The notes: generated by a model not told the origin, from the letters alone. Positions 1 through 10,752 are shown, counted from the first letter of the stretch. The stretch is DNA of 64,000 nt from Myxococcota bacterium (GCA_029251165.1 JAQXDW010000142.1:80470-144469); one strand, 5' to 3'. Made by a program: numbers and translations.

Positions 1-1
1 G

Positions 2-1378
2 GTCTGGCTGGCCGAGTCCACCTTCCGCAGCCACCCCGGCCCGCCGTGGGTCAAGCGCGCGGCAGATCCTGTCGTCAAGGCCGGCTTTCCAGTCTCTGTC
101 GGCGATCCAGTCGGGCTGTTCGGGCAGCGGGGCATCGAGATCTGGGGCGGCGAGGTCCAGCTCATCCGAGATGTCGCCCTCGCCGGACAGGCCTCCGCCA
201 GCAACCTCAACGAGGCCTGGCTGGTCGCCTCCTTTCGGGCACTCGCCAACCGCATCCCCCAGGCCGATGGCTCCAGCCACGATGCCCTGTGGGGCCTGGC
301 AGACAACCCGGTCACCCGGTTCCTCACCCGAGACCAGAACATGCTGAAGCTCCACAAGAGCGGTCAGCTCAAGCCTCCCCGGCCGCTGTTCGGCTCCGCA
401 AACCGCATGGTCGCCCGCACCCACCTCTCCGCCTCGCTGCGGGAGTGCCGCCAGTCGCTGCCCGCGCTGGAGGGGGCATTTGGACGCTCGCTGGTGGATG
501 AGGTGCTCGGACGTGACTACCAGCCGAGCCACCATGCCGTCCGCCGACAAGGCGGGGAGCTGAAGCGGGTCCCCCTGGCGCCGATGCAGTCTGAGGCCGA
601 TGCCCAGACCCTCCGTGGGACCGTGACCCGCAAGGTCGTCCGGCTCGTGCACGCCCACTCCGGCCAGCAGCTCGGCGAGGTCGATGCGGTCTGCGCAGCC
701 ACCCGCTACTACCCCGGCCGGGTGTTCTCCGTCAGCGAGGAGCGCTACGAGGTCCCGCCCCAGGCCTTTGATCGCAAGCGCGCTCAGATCCTCGTCGAGC
801 CAGTGCCCTCCACCCAGCCCCTCACACGACCCAACCTCACCATCGAGGTCACCGAGCCGGTGCTGGTCGAGGCCGCTCAGGAGTACAACGACGACACCCT
901 CAGCTTCAAGATGGCCACCTTCGAGGCTGTGATCACGGAGCGGGTCAGCGGCTTCACGCGCACAGACGGCTCGACCCAGAAGTATCAGGCCGTCACCTCT
1001 CGCTACCCGACCCGGGTCCGGGGGGTCTTCTTCGACAAAAACATAACCTACAACGCCCTCTTTCACCTCTCCAGAAGCTTCGATTCCGTCCTGGTCGCGC
1101 ACCTGTTCGCCGGTGAAGAAGACCTGGAGGTCTTCCCTGTTCAGCCGGGCTTCTACCACGACATGCCCGCTGGTCTCCTCGTGATCGACCGGTTCATTCT
1201 CGGCATGGGCGCTGCAGAGGCCCTCCGTCCGCTGGTGGTTCGAGATGTGCTGCGCTGGGTGATGGCGATCCTTGCCCGCTGCAAGTGCCCGAGCGGCTGC
1301 AAGAACTGCACCCCACAGGATGCCCTGGATCGGGGACCAGACAAGGCCGGTGTGCTGGCGGCGCTGGGCCACAAGTAA
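2..1378 (+). CDS. MrfA/DUF1998-type helicase-like protein, C-terminal part (5' truncated)
   Basis: The frame is open from base 2, so the N-terminus, including any helicase motor, lies outside the window; 458 residues are visible. The last 250 or so resemble the C-terminal region of YprA/MrfA-type DEAD/DEAH helicases (DUF1998-like): a YYPG...YEV strand pair, a middle segment ending ITERVSGF, and a terminal cysteine cluster of form CKC-PSGC-KNC followed by a Leu/Ala-rich helix. In MrfA such cysteines form a metal site needed for mitomycin-lesion repair; DUF1998 also occurs in the DISARM defence protein DrmB. No Walker or DEAD motif can be seen in the visible part. The stop codon overlaps the start of the next kinase gene (TAATG), so the genes are probably translationally coupled. 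Family assignment is by motif recall and is moderate. Confidence 0.6.
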   Translation, partial: VWLAESTFRSHPGPPWVKRAADPVVKAGFPVSVGDPVGLFGQRGIEIWGGEVQLIRDVALAGQASASNLNEAWLVASFRALANRIPQADGSSHDALWGLADNPVTRFLTRDQNMLKLHKSGQLKPPRPLFGSANRMVARTHLSASLRECRQSLPALEGAFGRSLVDEVLGRDYQPSHHAVRRQGGELKRVPLAPMQSEADAQTLRGTVTRKVVRLVHAHSGQQLGEVDAVCAATRYYPGRVFSVSEERYEVPPQAFDRKRAQILVEPVPSTQPLTRPNLTIEVTEPVLVEAAQEYNDDTLSFKMATFEAVITERVSGFTRTDGSTQKYQAVTSRYPTRVRGVFFDKNITYNALFHLSRSFDSVLVAHLFAGEEDLEVFPVQPGFYHDMPAGLLVIDRFILGMGAAEALRPLVVRDVLRWVMAILARCKCPSGCKNCTPQDALDRGPDKAGVLAALGHK

Positions 1379-2640
1379 TGCTGACTCCCGGTCAGCTCAT
1401 CGACCACCGCTATGAGGTCGTGCGGGTGCTGGGAAGCGGTGCGATGGCGAGCGTCTACGAGGTCCGCCACACCAGCCTCCACAGCCGACATGCCCTCAAG
1501 GTGCTCAGCGCCGAGCTGGCAGAGCACGCGGGACTGCGCAGCCGCTTCCTGGCGGAAGGCCGCATCCAGGCCCAGCTCAAGCACCCCAACATCGTCTCGG
1601 TCACCGACATCGTCACCGAGCCGGTCCCCGGCCTGGTGATGGAGTACATCGAGGACGGAAGTCTCGATGAGCTGCTCGCGAAGGAGGGACCACGCGCAGA
1701 CCCCGCGGAAGCCATGGCGCTGTTCCTGCCGATCGTCGCGGCGGTGCAGGTCGCTCACCGGGCAGGGGTCATCCACCGCGATCTGAAGCCGGAGAACATC
1801 CTCATCCAGCGCGATGACCGGGGTCGCGCGGTGCCGCTGGTGGCAGACTTCGGGATCGCCCGGGTCGCAGACGTCACCGACATCATCGGCCACAAGCGGC
1901 GGACGGAGGCCGGCGTCCGGATGGGCACGGTCCTCTACATGAGCCCCGAGCAGGTCGAGGGAAAAGCGGTCGATGCCCGCAGCGACATCTTCGCGCTGGG
2001 CTGCATTCTCTATGAGATCCTCACCGGAGAGATCGCCTTCGACGCCCCCTCCGAATTCGTGACCATGAAGCGAATCGTGGAGGGGTACCTCCCGCAGCGT
2101 GCGGTCGGCGGCCTCCACGAGGGCGTCGCGGCCTGCATCCGAAAGGCCCTGGCGGTCGATCCTGAGGAGCGGTTCAACACCGCAAGTGCGCTGGCGGAGG
2201 CCCTGGAGGGGGTCATCCTCCACGACGACGCCCCCCCCGCTCGTCCCTCTCGCTCGCACGCCGTCACCCACATCCCAGAGACGGCCAGCCCCCTCGTGGA
2301 GAGCCCCCCTGTGGCTGCTCCCCCGCCAGCCGTGGGCAGCCCGCCGCCGCTCCCCCCACAGCCACCCACCGCACGACAGCGTCACGCGCCGTCCAGCCCA
2401 CGGGCGATGCCAGGCATCGCGGCCATCCTCAACCTCACGGTCATCCTGACGGGGGCCGGTCAGATGATGAACGGACAGCTCGGCAAGGGCATCCTGGTGA
2501 TGATCATCCACTGGACCCTCGCCTTGTTCACCTGCCTCTCCTCCGTTCCGATCACCATCATCCTCGCGGCGATCGATGCCTACGTGGTCGGAAAGAAGAT
2601 CAACCACGGGCAGTCGGTGGGCCGCTGGGAGTCTCTGTAG
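1378..2640 (+). CDS. Membrane-anchored Ser/Thr protein kinase (Hanks type)
   Basis: Cytoplasmic eukaryotic-like kinase of 420 residues. The glycine loop GSGAMASV is at about residues 19-26, the ATP lysine is K41, the helix-C glutamate E60, the catalytic loop HRDLKPEN at 133-140 and DFG at 157-159, followed by an activation segment ending GTVLYMSPEQ. A Pro-rich linker (about 290-343) leads to a hydrophobic C-terminus with an AGQMMNGQLGKG motif, like TM2-type membrane domains, so the kinase probably sits at the inner membrane. I chose the ATG at 1378 because it overlaps the previous stop and begins just before the kinase fold; an upstream in-frame start at 1285 would add out-of-family sequence. 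It is followed with no gap by a second kinase gene. All catalytic residues are present, so it should be active; substrates are unknown. Confidence 0.9.
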   Translation: MLTPGQLIDHRYEVVRVLGSGAMASVYEVRHTSLHSRHALKVLSAELAEHAGLRSRFLAEGRIQAQLKHPNIVSVTDIVTEPVPGLVMEYIEDGSLDELLAKEGPRADPAEAMALFLPIVAAVQVAHRAGVIHRDLKPENILIQRDDRGRAVPLVADFGIARVADVTDIIGHKRRTEAGVRMGTVLYMSPEQVEGKAVDARSDIFALGCILYEILTGEIAFDAPSEFVTMKRIVEGYLPQRAVGGLHEGVAACIRKALAVDPEERFNTASALAEALEGVILHDDAPPARPSRSHAVTHIPETASPLVESPPVAAPPPAVGSPPPLPPQPPTARQRHAPSSPRAMPGIAAILNLTVILTGAGQMMNGQLGKGILVMIIHWTLALFTCLSSVPITIILAAIDAYVVGKKINHGQSVGRWESL

Positions 2641-4629
<1,989 letters not shown>

Positions 4630-4630
4630 C

Positions 4631-5854
4631 TCATCGAATGGAGTCGAGCACCGTCAAGACCGCGTCGATGTCCGCCTCGGTGTGTGCGGCGTTGACCTGG
4701 AAGCGGATCGTCTGATCACCCTGGGGCACGACCGGGAAGTTCAGCCCCACCACCAGCACGCCGCCCTCGTAGAAGCCCTGGACCATCGCGGTGGTCTTGT
4801 CGGTGTCTCGAACCATCAGCGGCACCACCGGGTGCGCACCAGGGATCGACTCCAGCCCTAAGGCATCGAGGCCGTCTCGGAACTGAGCGATGCGGGCGTG
4901 GAGGTGAGTGAGCCGATCGATCCCCTCCTGGGAGTCAGCAATGCTCACTGCGGTCTCCGCAGCGGCGCAGTCGGCCACCGAGAGGGGATTGGTGTAGATG
5001 TAGGTGTCGGACTTCTGGCGGATCGCCTCGACGATCTCCGGACTGGCGGCCACGAACCCACCGTTGACCCCGAACGCCTTGCCGAAGGTGCCGACCACGA
5101 CGTCGGCCTTCGCGCCCACGATCTCCTCGGTGCCGCGACCCGTCGCCCCGTAGGCGCCGATGCCGTGGCTGTCGTCGACCACGGTGATCAGGCCCTCGGC
5201 GAACCGCTGCCGGTGGGGCGCGAGGACTGCATTGATGCGGTCGATCGGAGCGTGGTCACCGCGCATCGAGAAGATGCCGTCGAAGATGACGATGACCCGC
5301 TCGATGTCGTCGGGGACCTTCGCGATCAGCTCGGCGAGGTGGTCGATGTCGTTGTGGCGGTAGATCGCCTTGTTGGTCCGGGGGACGTTGGCGATGCGCA
5401 TCGCGCGGATGATGCAGTTGTGGTTCAAGGCATCGCCGATCCAGTAGGTCTTCTTGTTCTGAATGGCGAGCGCGAGGCCGAGGTTGGCGGTGTAGGCGGA
5501 GTTGAAGATCTTCGCCGCGGGCTTGCCGACGAACGACGCGATCCGAGACTCCAGCGAGACGTGGTGGCTGAAGGTGCCGTCGATGAACCGCACCGCGCCA
5601 GGGCCGACGCCGAAGCGGTGGGTCGCCTCATCCGCCGCCGCCATCACCGCAGGGTGGTGAGAGAGGGAGAGGTAGCTGTTGGAATTCATCCGAATGAATT
5701 CCAGCGGCGAGCCCTCCAGTCGGTAGCGAGGCCCGCGCGCCCCCTCAGGCGCCAGGTAGTCGACGATGACCCGCTCGGGGGGCTTGGCACGACCTTCGGT
5801 CTTCATGGCAGCGATCTCACGGGCGAGGCCCGCGCTGAACAGGTCAAGGGACAT
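4631..5854 (-). CDS. PLP-dependent alpha-oxoamine synthase (glycine C-acetyltransferase/AONS-like)
   Basis: A 407-residue fold-type I PLP enzyme, normal length for the alpha-oxoamine synthase family (glycine C-acetyltransferase, 8-amino-7-oxononanoate synthase, 5-aminolevulinate synthase). These condense an amino acid with an acyl-CoA in the cytoplasm. Seen: a GAVRFIDGT motif, the cofactor-stacking region, VDDSHGIGAYG, and the PLP lysine K259 within GTFGKAFGVNGG. The start is supported by GGAG upstream of the ATG. Neighbours (PqqB-like and hydroxyacid oxidase genes on the same strand) do not fix the substrate, and no biotin or heme genes are nearby. Glycine C-acetyltransferase-like is my best guess; acyl-CoA specificity cannot be read from the sequence. 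Confidence 0.85.
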   Translation of the reverse strand: MSLDLFSAGLAREIAAMKTEGRAKPPERVIVDYLAPEGARGPRYRLEGSPLEFIRMNSNSYLSLSHHPAVMAAADEATHRFGVGPGAVRFIDGTFSHHVSLESRIASFVGKPAAKIFNSAYTANLGLALAIQNKKTYWIGDALNHNCIIRAMRIANVPRTNKAIYRHNDIDHLAELIAKVPDDIERVIVIFDGIFSMRGDHAPIDRINAVLAPHRQRFAEGLITVVDDSHGIGAYGATGRGTEEIVGAKADVVVGTFGKAFGVNGGFVAASPEIVEAIRQKSDTYIYTNPLSVADCAAAETAVSIADSQEGIDRLTHLHARIAQFRDGLDALGLESIPGAHPVVPLMVRDTDKTTAMVQGFYEGGVLVVGLNFPVVPQGDQTIRFQVNAAHTEADIDAVLTVLDSIR

Positions 5855-5899
5855 CAGCTCATCTCCACTTCACTTCTGGGGAGGGCTACTCTATCCGAA

Positions 5900-6733
5900 T
5901 CACAGGCTCAGGCTCTCGCCCTCCGCCGCCAACCCCATTCCGGCTGCCCGGATGTGCGCGGCAGCCTCCGAGCTCGGATCGAGCGCGGGGTTGGAGTGGT
6001 TGAGGTGGATGAACCGGATCCGAGTGCGGATCGCAGCAGGCAGCGTCGAGAATCGCTCCAGGGAGGTCGTGATCGGCGGATGCGGAACCTCGCTCGGATC
6101 GCGACCCGGTGCTTCTCCGGGGGTGAAGAACGTGCCATCGAGCAGGGCGAGATCGACCGACTCAATCAGCGCCTCGATGCCGGGCCACCACACGTCCACG
6201 TCGGGGATGTACAGCACACTGCGGCTCGGTCCGACGATGCGGTAGCCGACGGTCTCGGTGTACTCTGCGCGGTGCGGCACCAGCAGCGGAGTGGCGGTGA
6301 GCCCCTCGGACAGCCGGATCTCTTCTCCAGCACTCGCCACCCGAAGCGCGATGTTCCCCAGCCGAGCGAGCTGCTCCCATGGCGCATTGTCGATGAGCAG
6401 CCGGTGCATCTTCGGCATCGCGTGGACCGGGACACCCACCGCCCCGAGCCCCTCGCGACCCAGGTGCATCAGTCCGGTGTAGTGGCCGATGTGGCCATGG
6501 GTCAGCAGCACCCCGGCCAGCGATGCTCCGAGGGCCTCCAGCGTGTTGAGCTGCGCGGGAAGATCCGGAGTGGCGTCCACGAGCCAGGCGCGCTCTCCGT
6601 CGCGGATCCCCAGGCAGCTCACCAGATGCCCTGCGGCCGGATGACTCCAGGCCGGCAGGCAGCACGGCCGGCGGCAGCCGACGTGGGGATGGCCGGCGTC
6701 CTGGGCAATTCCGAGGATGTGCAGCTCAGGCAT
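5900..6733 (-). CDS. PqqB-like metallo-beta-lactamase-fold protein
   Basis: 277 residues. The N-terminus has a GIAQDAGHPHVGC motif like the opening of PqqB-family proteins (ILGSAAGGGFPQ-type), followed by LLTHGHIGHYTGL at the usual metal-motif position, then PDVDVWWPG and DGTFF strands and a late HLNHSNP. The metallo-beta-lactamase motif HxHxDH reads HGHIGH, so the aspartate is replaced by glycine; PqqB proteins also deviate from the consensus here. The ATG at 6733 overlaps the end of the upstream oxidase gene by 8 bases, suggesting an operon. No other pqq gene is in the window, so a role in PQQ synthesis is not established; a hydrolase or an oxygenase-like enzyme of this fold is equally possible. 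Confidence 0.75.
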   Translation of the reverse strand: MPELHILGIAQDAGHPHVGCRRPCCLPAWSHPAAGHLVSCLGIRDGERAWLVDATPDLPAQLNTLEALGASLAGVLLTHGHIGHYTGLMHLGREGLGAVGVPVHAMPKMHRLLIDNAPWEQLARLGNIALRVASAGEEIRLSEGLTATPLLVPHRAEYTETVGYRIVGPSRSVLYIPDVDVWWPGIEALIESVDLALLDGTFFTPGEAPGRDPSEVPHPPITTSLERFSTLPAAIRTRIRFIHLNHSNPALDPSSEAAAHIRAAGMGLAAEGESLSL

Positions 6734-7799
6734 GGACCAGATCCCGGGGCACCGCAGCCACGCTCGGACAGCCGCACAGCGCCATCGCCTCATCCAGCTC
6801 TGCAGCCAGCATCGAGAACATGCCGGAGACACCGTCTGCGCCACCAACAGCCAGCCCCCACAGCATCGGCCGACCCACCAGCACTGCGTCTGCCCCCAGC
6901 GACAGCGCCCGCAGGACGTGGCTGCCCCGGCGGATCCCCCCGTCGACGAGCACCGCGACCTGATCCCCGACCGCCTCGACCACCGCCGGCAGGGCCTCCG
7001 CCGTGGGCGGCGCGCCGTCGAGCTGGCGTCCGCCGTGGTTGGAGACGATGACCCCAGCCGCACCATGGGCCACCGCAATGGCGGCGTCGTCTGCCCGCAC
7101 AATGCCCTTGACCAGCACCGGCAGCCGGGTCTGCGCGACCAGCCAGTCCAGATCCGCCCAGGTCAGGCGGGGGGTGAGCAGCTCGCGGACGTACCGCTCC
7201 AGCCCAGACCCCCCCTCCCCCGCAGGAATCTCTGCCATACCGGCACCGACGAGGTTGGCGGCAGTCATGCCGTCGGGGAGGTGGAAGCGGTTGCGGGCGT
7301 CGGTCTCCCGAGCGCCGATGATCGCAGCATCGACCGTGAGGACCAGGGCAGAGAAGCCCGCCGCCTCGGCCCGCTGAACGAGGGCACGGGTCACCGCCCG
7401 ATCCCGGTAGACGTAGAGCTGAAACCACAGCGGCCCGCGCGCGACCGCAGCGACCTCCTCCATCGCGACGGTGGAGAGGGTCGAGAGCACCATGCCAGCC
7501 CCCCTCGCCCCGCAGCCGCGGGCGCTCGCCAGCTCTCCATCAGGATGGGCGAGGCACTGGAAGGCTGTGGGCGCCGCGAGGATGGGCAGGGCCATGTGCT
7601 GCCCGAGCAGGGTCGTGGAGAGATCACGCTGCGCGACATCGACGAGCACCCGGTAGTACAGCCGGAGCCGATCCCAGGCCGCCCGGTTTCCCCGGAGGGT
7701 GATTCCGTCTCGTGCGGCACCGGCATAGTAGTCGTGCGCCATCGTGGACAGCCGCTCAGCTGCGGCCTGCTCCAGCTCAGCGAGGTTGAGGAGATCCAT
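6726..7799 (-). CDS. FMN-dependent alpha-hydroxyacid oxidase/dehydrogenase
   Basis: 357-residue TIM-barrel flavoenzyme of the glycolate oxidase/lactate dehydrogenase (LldD) family, which oxidises L-2-hydroxyacids to 2-oxoacids. Seen: an N-terminal HDYYAGAARD segment, APTAF, the FQLYVYRDR strand, LVKGIV, the catalytic VSNHGGRQLDG (base histidine H255) and the phosphate-binding DGGIRRGSHVLRALSLGADAV region. Length is typical of soluble members; no membrane-targeting insertion of the mandelate dehydrogenase type is obvious. It is the first gene of a probable three-gene minus-strand run with the PqqB-like and oxoamine synthase genes. Substrate (glycolate, lactate or other) is not decidable. Confidence 0.9.
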   Translation of the reverse strand: MDLLNLAELEQAAAERLSTMAHDYYAGAARDGITLRGNRAAWDRLRLYYRVLVDVAQRDLSTTLLGQHMALPILAAPTAFQCLAHPDGELASARGCGARGAGMVLSTLSTVAMEEVAAVARGPLWFQLYVYRDRAVTRALVQRAEAAGFSALVLTVDAAIIGARETDARNRFHLPDGMTAANLVGAGMAEIPAGEGGSGLERYVRELLTPRLTWADLDWLVAQTRLPVLVKGIVRADDAAIAVAHGAAGVIVSNHGGRQLDGAPPTAEALPAVVEAVGDQVAVLVDGGIRRGSHVLRALSLGADAVLVGRPMLWGLAVGGADGVSGMFSMLAAELDEAMALCGCPSVAAVPRDLVHA

Positions 7800-8051
7800 G
7801 GCTGGAATGGTAGCCGGTTGCAGCCCGTGTGAGACGCCTCAAATCATGGCTGCGCAGTAAGCGAGCGTGTGGTCATCCGCCTTTGCGCTCTTTCACCGGC
7901 TCGCATTCGCCGACGAAGGGCCTCCTCCGGCGATCCAGCAGGCACCACACCCAGCCACACGGCCCGTAGAAATTCCGGGACGCGATGCGCGCCCAGAGCC
8001 GACGTCGACAGCATCGATGCCCTGACGTTCTTCGGTTGAAGGCTGTGAGGC

Positions 8052-8087
8052 AAAAAAAGAGCCGGGTCGCGAATCGCGACCCGGCTC
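8052..8087 (-). terminator. Rho-independent terminator of tRNA-Gln
   Basis: Perfect inverted repeat with arms 8059-8072 and 8074-8087, about 12-14 bp and GC-rich. On the minus strand it is followed by seven T (8058-8052). It lies 6 bases downstream of the tRNA-Gln 3' end. Confidence 0.93.
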
Positions 8088-8093
8088 AGTAGA

Positions 8094-8169
8094 TGGCTGG
8101 GGTGCTAGGTCTCGAACCTAGAACCTTCGGCGCCAGAAGCCGACGCGCTGCCAATTGCGCCACACCCCA
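8094..8169 (-). tRNA. tRNA-Gln (anticodon CUG)
   Basis: On the minus strand the acceptor TGGGGTG pairs with CACCCCA. The D-stem is GCGC/GCGC, the anticodon stem TCGGC/GCCGA closes loop TTCTGGC (anticodon CTG), and the T-arm is CTAGG-TTCGAGA-CCTAG. Discriminator G and an encoded CCA follow. The weak U1-A72 pair with G73 is typical of glutamine tRNAs. 76 nt including CCA. Confidence 0.95.
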
Positions 8170-9067
8170 TCATTGTCCGAAGACGCAGAAAGTTTAACCC
8201 GCAAGAGGAAGAGTGCAACGCGCGGGATGCTGATTTTTTTTCGACGAGGTCGAGAGTCAAGGGCTCGCGTAGAGACCGTACTCCGGCCCCCCACCGCGCA
8301 GTATGCCTGGCGGCGAGTCGGTCGAAGGCACCTCCCGTCGGAGCGCGCTCAGCCCCAGAGCACCCGCCCACGCCAAAGGGCATGGCCACGCTGCACAGCA
8401 CGGTGACGGCGCTGGGATGTTCCTGCCCACACCATCAAGTCCCCGAGAGCACGGAGGCGAACCTCTGGCCTTCGCGTCGACAACGCGACGCTCTACCGCT
8501 GAGCGACACCTGCAAGGGGAGAAGAGGGCCACTCTGCCCCGAAGCGATCACGGCGAAGCTGCTGACACACGGCGCCGCGATCCATCCCCCCGCTGGAGTG
8601 CTGATGAAGCTGAAGAAGGGAACCACGCAGCCCCAAGCCATCAAACTGTAACGGTAGCGACTGCTGAACATCACATCTGAGCCAGCAATCTCGTGCAATG
8701 CGGATCAAAGACCAGACCTGCCGTCGGAGAAGTTCCTGAATCCACCGTGGACTCCGGAGCCTTTACTCAATCCGCCTTACGGCCACCTCATGCGCCCCTG
8801 TCGGGCTGTCGCTGGCGAGAGGTCGTACCCCTGACCCGATCACTGAACATGCCGATGGCGTGCGGAGATCCGAAGATGGTTGCGGCAGCGGCGGACATGC
8901 TCGACACACCCGGAGTGTTCATTTCCTCCTCTGACTTATGCTTTCTTTAAATATGAGAACCCGACGATTTATCTGTACATAGTCGCGTTTTTTCTGGTTG
9001 CTCCTTGTGTGATCCATCCGCGATGAGGGTTTCAACAAATACAATCCATCTCGAAGAGGACAATTCA
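8170..9067. other. Gene-poor region, about 900 bp
   Basis: No convincing gene is visible. Open frames here have no recognisable family, no plausible start signal and amino-acid composition typical of chance frames. The stretch contains a truncated tRNA-Asp-like sequence (8458-8513). AT content rises near 8935-9000, just before the secreted-protein gene, where its promoter probably lies. Confidence 0.55.
8458..8513 (-). pseudogene. tRNA-Asp-like fragment (anticodon GUC), 3' end missing
   Basis: On the minus strand a 5' GCAGGTG is followed by a D-arm (GCTC-AGCGGTA-GAGC), an anticodon arm with stem TCGCG/CGCGA and loop TTGTCGA (anticodon GTC, bases 8479-8481), and the start of a T-arm up to GGTTCG. 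Downstream, no sequence restores the T-stem or pairs with the acceptor strand (CACCTGC would be expected). It looks like a tRNA-Asp truncated in the T-loop, on the same strand as tRNA-Gln 290 bp away. Confidence 0.55.
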
Positions 9068-9574
9068 ATGCTCACATCCCTGCTCATGGTCGCCTTCGCA
9101 GCAGCGGCACCCTCGATCTCTGAGGGTGGCAACGGCACCTACACCCTCTCCGACTCTACCGCTGCGCTCGCAACACGCACCGACGCCGCCCTGGAGTCCA
9201 CCCTCGATCCGATGAACTTTGCGGTGCGCATGATCGCAGAGGGCCGGCTCCAAGATGCCATCACCACCTGCAGCACCTACACCTTCACCACCGATGATGT
9301 CCAGATGCGCATCCAGTGCGACGACAAGCCCCCGATCAAGGGTGCGCTCAACGGTGCTCCGACCTCCTACACCAACGAGAAGGACGTGACCTACTCCATC
9401 ACGGTCCAGAAGAGCACCGATCAGGTGGTGTTCAACTATGCCGGAGAAAGCGCGACCCAGGTGACCACCTATCGGTTCACCGACGGCGGACTCGTCGTCT
9501 CCAAGGAGATCCGCAGCGCAAGCTTAGAGGTACCGATGCGCTGGGACACCAACTACACGCGAGGCACTCCCTGA
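9068..9574 (+). CDS. Secreted protein of unknown function
   Basis: 168 residues, no family recognised. The ATG at 9068 is preceded by a GAAGAGGA ribosome-binding site. The N-terminus is a short hydrophobic segment (LTSLLMVAFAAAAPS) fitting a Sec signal peptide cleaved near residue 15. The mature part is Thr/Ser-rich and beta-strand-like, with a Cys pair (CST...QCDD) that could form a disulfide. An in-frame ATG at 9005 would put 21 polar residues before the signal peptide and has no clear ribosome-binding site. It stands alone between a gene-poor region and a convergent TrmB-type gene; periplasmic or surface location is inferred. Confidence 0.7.
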   Translation: MLTSLLMVAFAAAAPSISEGGNGTYTLSDSTAALATRTDAALESTLDPMNFAVRMIAEGRLQDAITTCSTYTFTTDDVQMRIQCDDKPPIKGALNGAPTSYTNEKDVTYSITVQKSTDQVVFNYAGESATQVTTYRFTDGGLVVSKEIRSASLEVPMRWDTNYTRGTP

Positions 9575-9676
9575 GCGCGCAACCGCGCCAGCCGCGCTCG
9601 TCAGGGCGGGCGTGACCAGAGCACAGGCGCAGCATGGCGACACAGGCGGAGTCAGCCCTTGCCCGCACCCTTGACG

Positions 9677-10492
9677 CTACCCGAGGTGGGGACGCATCAT
9701 CGGCGAGACCACCTCGGCCGGATCGACACCGCGAGACTGCGCCAGCAGGGTGATATCGAGGATGATGTGGTTGGTCGCGACATCCACGAGAGAGGGATTG
9801 GCGGTCCAGACGGTGTGGTTGTCAGAATCAGGCTCGGTGCCGCCGATGAGGGCGAACTCCCGATCGACCACCACGAGCGCCTTGTGTGACCAGCCCTCTC
9901 GGCTCGCATCTCCGGTCACGTCGTCCACCCAGCAGGCGAAGCCCATCGGCTGCTCCGGGATGACTGCTGGGCTGTGGAGGACCCGATGAAGATCGCGCGC
10001 GGCCACTGCACGAACCGCCGGCATGAGCAGCGTCAGCTCCCTCGGCCAGAGCGAGAGGTAGATCGACTGCTGAGCCTGCCGGATCATGGCGTCGATGCGG
10101 TCCATGATCTCGGTGTAGCGGTTGAGGATCCAGACCGGCTCCGGGTTGCTCCGCTTGGGCAGTGAGGCGAGCCCAACGGAGAGTACGTCGAGGCGGCTGC
10201 GGGTCTCGCGGCGGGTCTGCTCGATCCAGCGGGAGGGCTCGGTGGGAGAGAACCGCGCGGGCTCGCCATAGCAGAACGCAGCGCCGGCATTCTCCAGCTT
10301 ACGAAGCACCGCATAGACCGCGCTCCGGGGGATGCCAGAGCGGGCCGCGACCTCGTAGCCGCTCATCCCCTGGTCGGACTCATCTTCCAGCAGCGTGAGG
10401 TATGCCAGCGCCTCGTTGCGGGTCAGCCCGTTGGCGGTGAGCAGTGTGACGAGGCTGTCGCGAGTGACAGGAGACTTCTTGGCGGCGGACAT
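9677..10492 (-). CDS. TrmB-family transcriptional regulator
   Basis: 271 residues. An N-terminal winged helix-turn-helix (about 15-85: GLTRNEALAYLTLLE, GYEVAARSGIPRSAVYAVLRKLENAG) is followed by an effector domain of the TrmB/PLD-like type (about 115-265) with the strand QSIYLSLWPREL and the motif HKALVVVDREFALIGG. TrmB proteins are usually sugar- or metabolite-responsive regulators. A palindrome lies 16-35 bases upstream of its start codon and is a candidate autoregulatory operator. The divergent neighbour is a TVP38-type membrane protein, which may be a target. Effector unknown. Confidence 0.85.
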   Translation of the reverse strand: MSAAKKSPVTRDSLVTLLTANGLTRNEALAYLTLLEDESDQGMSGYEVAARSGIPRSAVYAVLRKLENAGAAFCYGEPARFSPTEPSRWIEQTRRETRSRLDVLSVGLASLPKRSNPEPVWILNRYTEIMDRIDAMIRQAQQSIYLSLWPRELTLLMPAVRAVAARDLHRVLHSPAVIPEQPMGFACWVDDVTGDASREGWSHKALVVVDREFALIGGTEPDSDNHTVWTANPSLVDVATNHIILDITLLAQSRGVDPAEVVSPMMRPHLG

Positions 10493-10507
10493 CGGCAGCT
10501 CCAGATC

Positions 10508-10527
10508 GTAACTCTACACTGAGTTAC
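10508..10527. promoter_or_regulatory. Palindromic candidate operator upstream of the TrmB-type gene
   Basis: GTAACTC (10508-10514), a 6-base spacer, then GAGTTAC (10521-10527): perfect 7-bp arms in the 260-bp divergent intergenic region, close to the regulator's start codon. Position and symmetry suit binding by a dimeric winged-helix protein. Binding is inferred. Confidence 0.5.
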
Positions 10528-10752
10528 TTTTCTTTTTCCTGCCGGATGAACGAATGAGCGGGGTCTCGTCCTGACCGATCGGCTCCGATCTCTCCCCTGC
10601 TGAGAACCGCTCCAGCACGCGACATCCACCCTGTGTGCTCACATCAGCGGCCTCAAGCCTCACCGGCTCTCTATACTTCTTTTCCAGGCCAGCCATCTCA
10701 TGAGGCCAGCCTCATCCATTAGGTGATCTGCCTGGATGACCGAGAACCACAC

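Noticed and set aside
4898..7051. A 717-codon plus-strand frame opposite the oxoamine synthase and PqqB-like genes.
   Set aside because: The minus-strand proteins carry conserved catalytic motifs; the plus-strand product has none.
7844..8053. A 69-codon minus-strand frame between the oxidase and the tRNA-Gln terminator.
   Set aside because: It runs from the terminator's T-run side with no ribosome-binding site or family; too little support.
8303..8680. Two overlapping plus-strand frames (125 and 89 codons) in the gene-poor region.
   Set aside because: They cross the tRNA-Asp-like fragment, have no start signal and no recognisable family.
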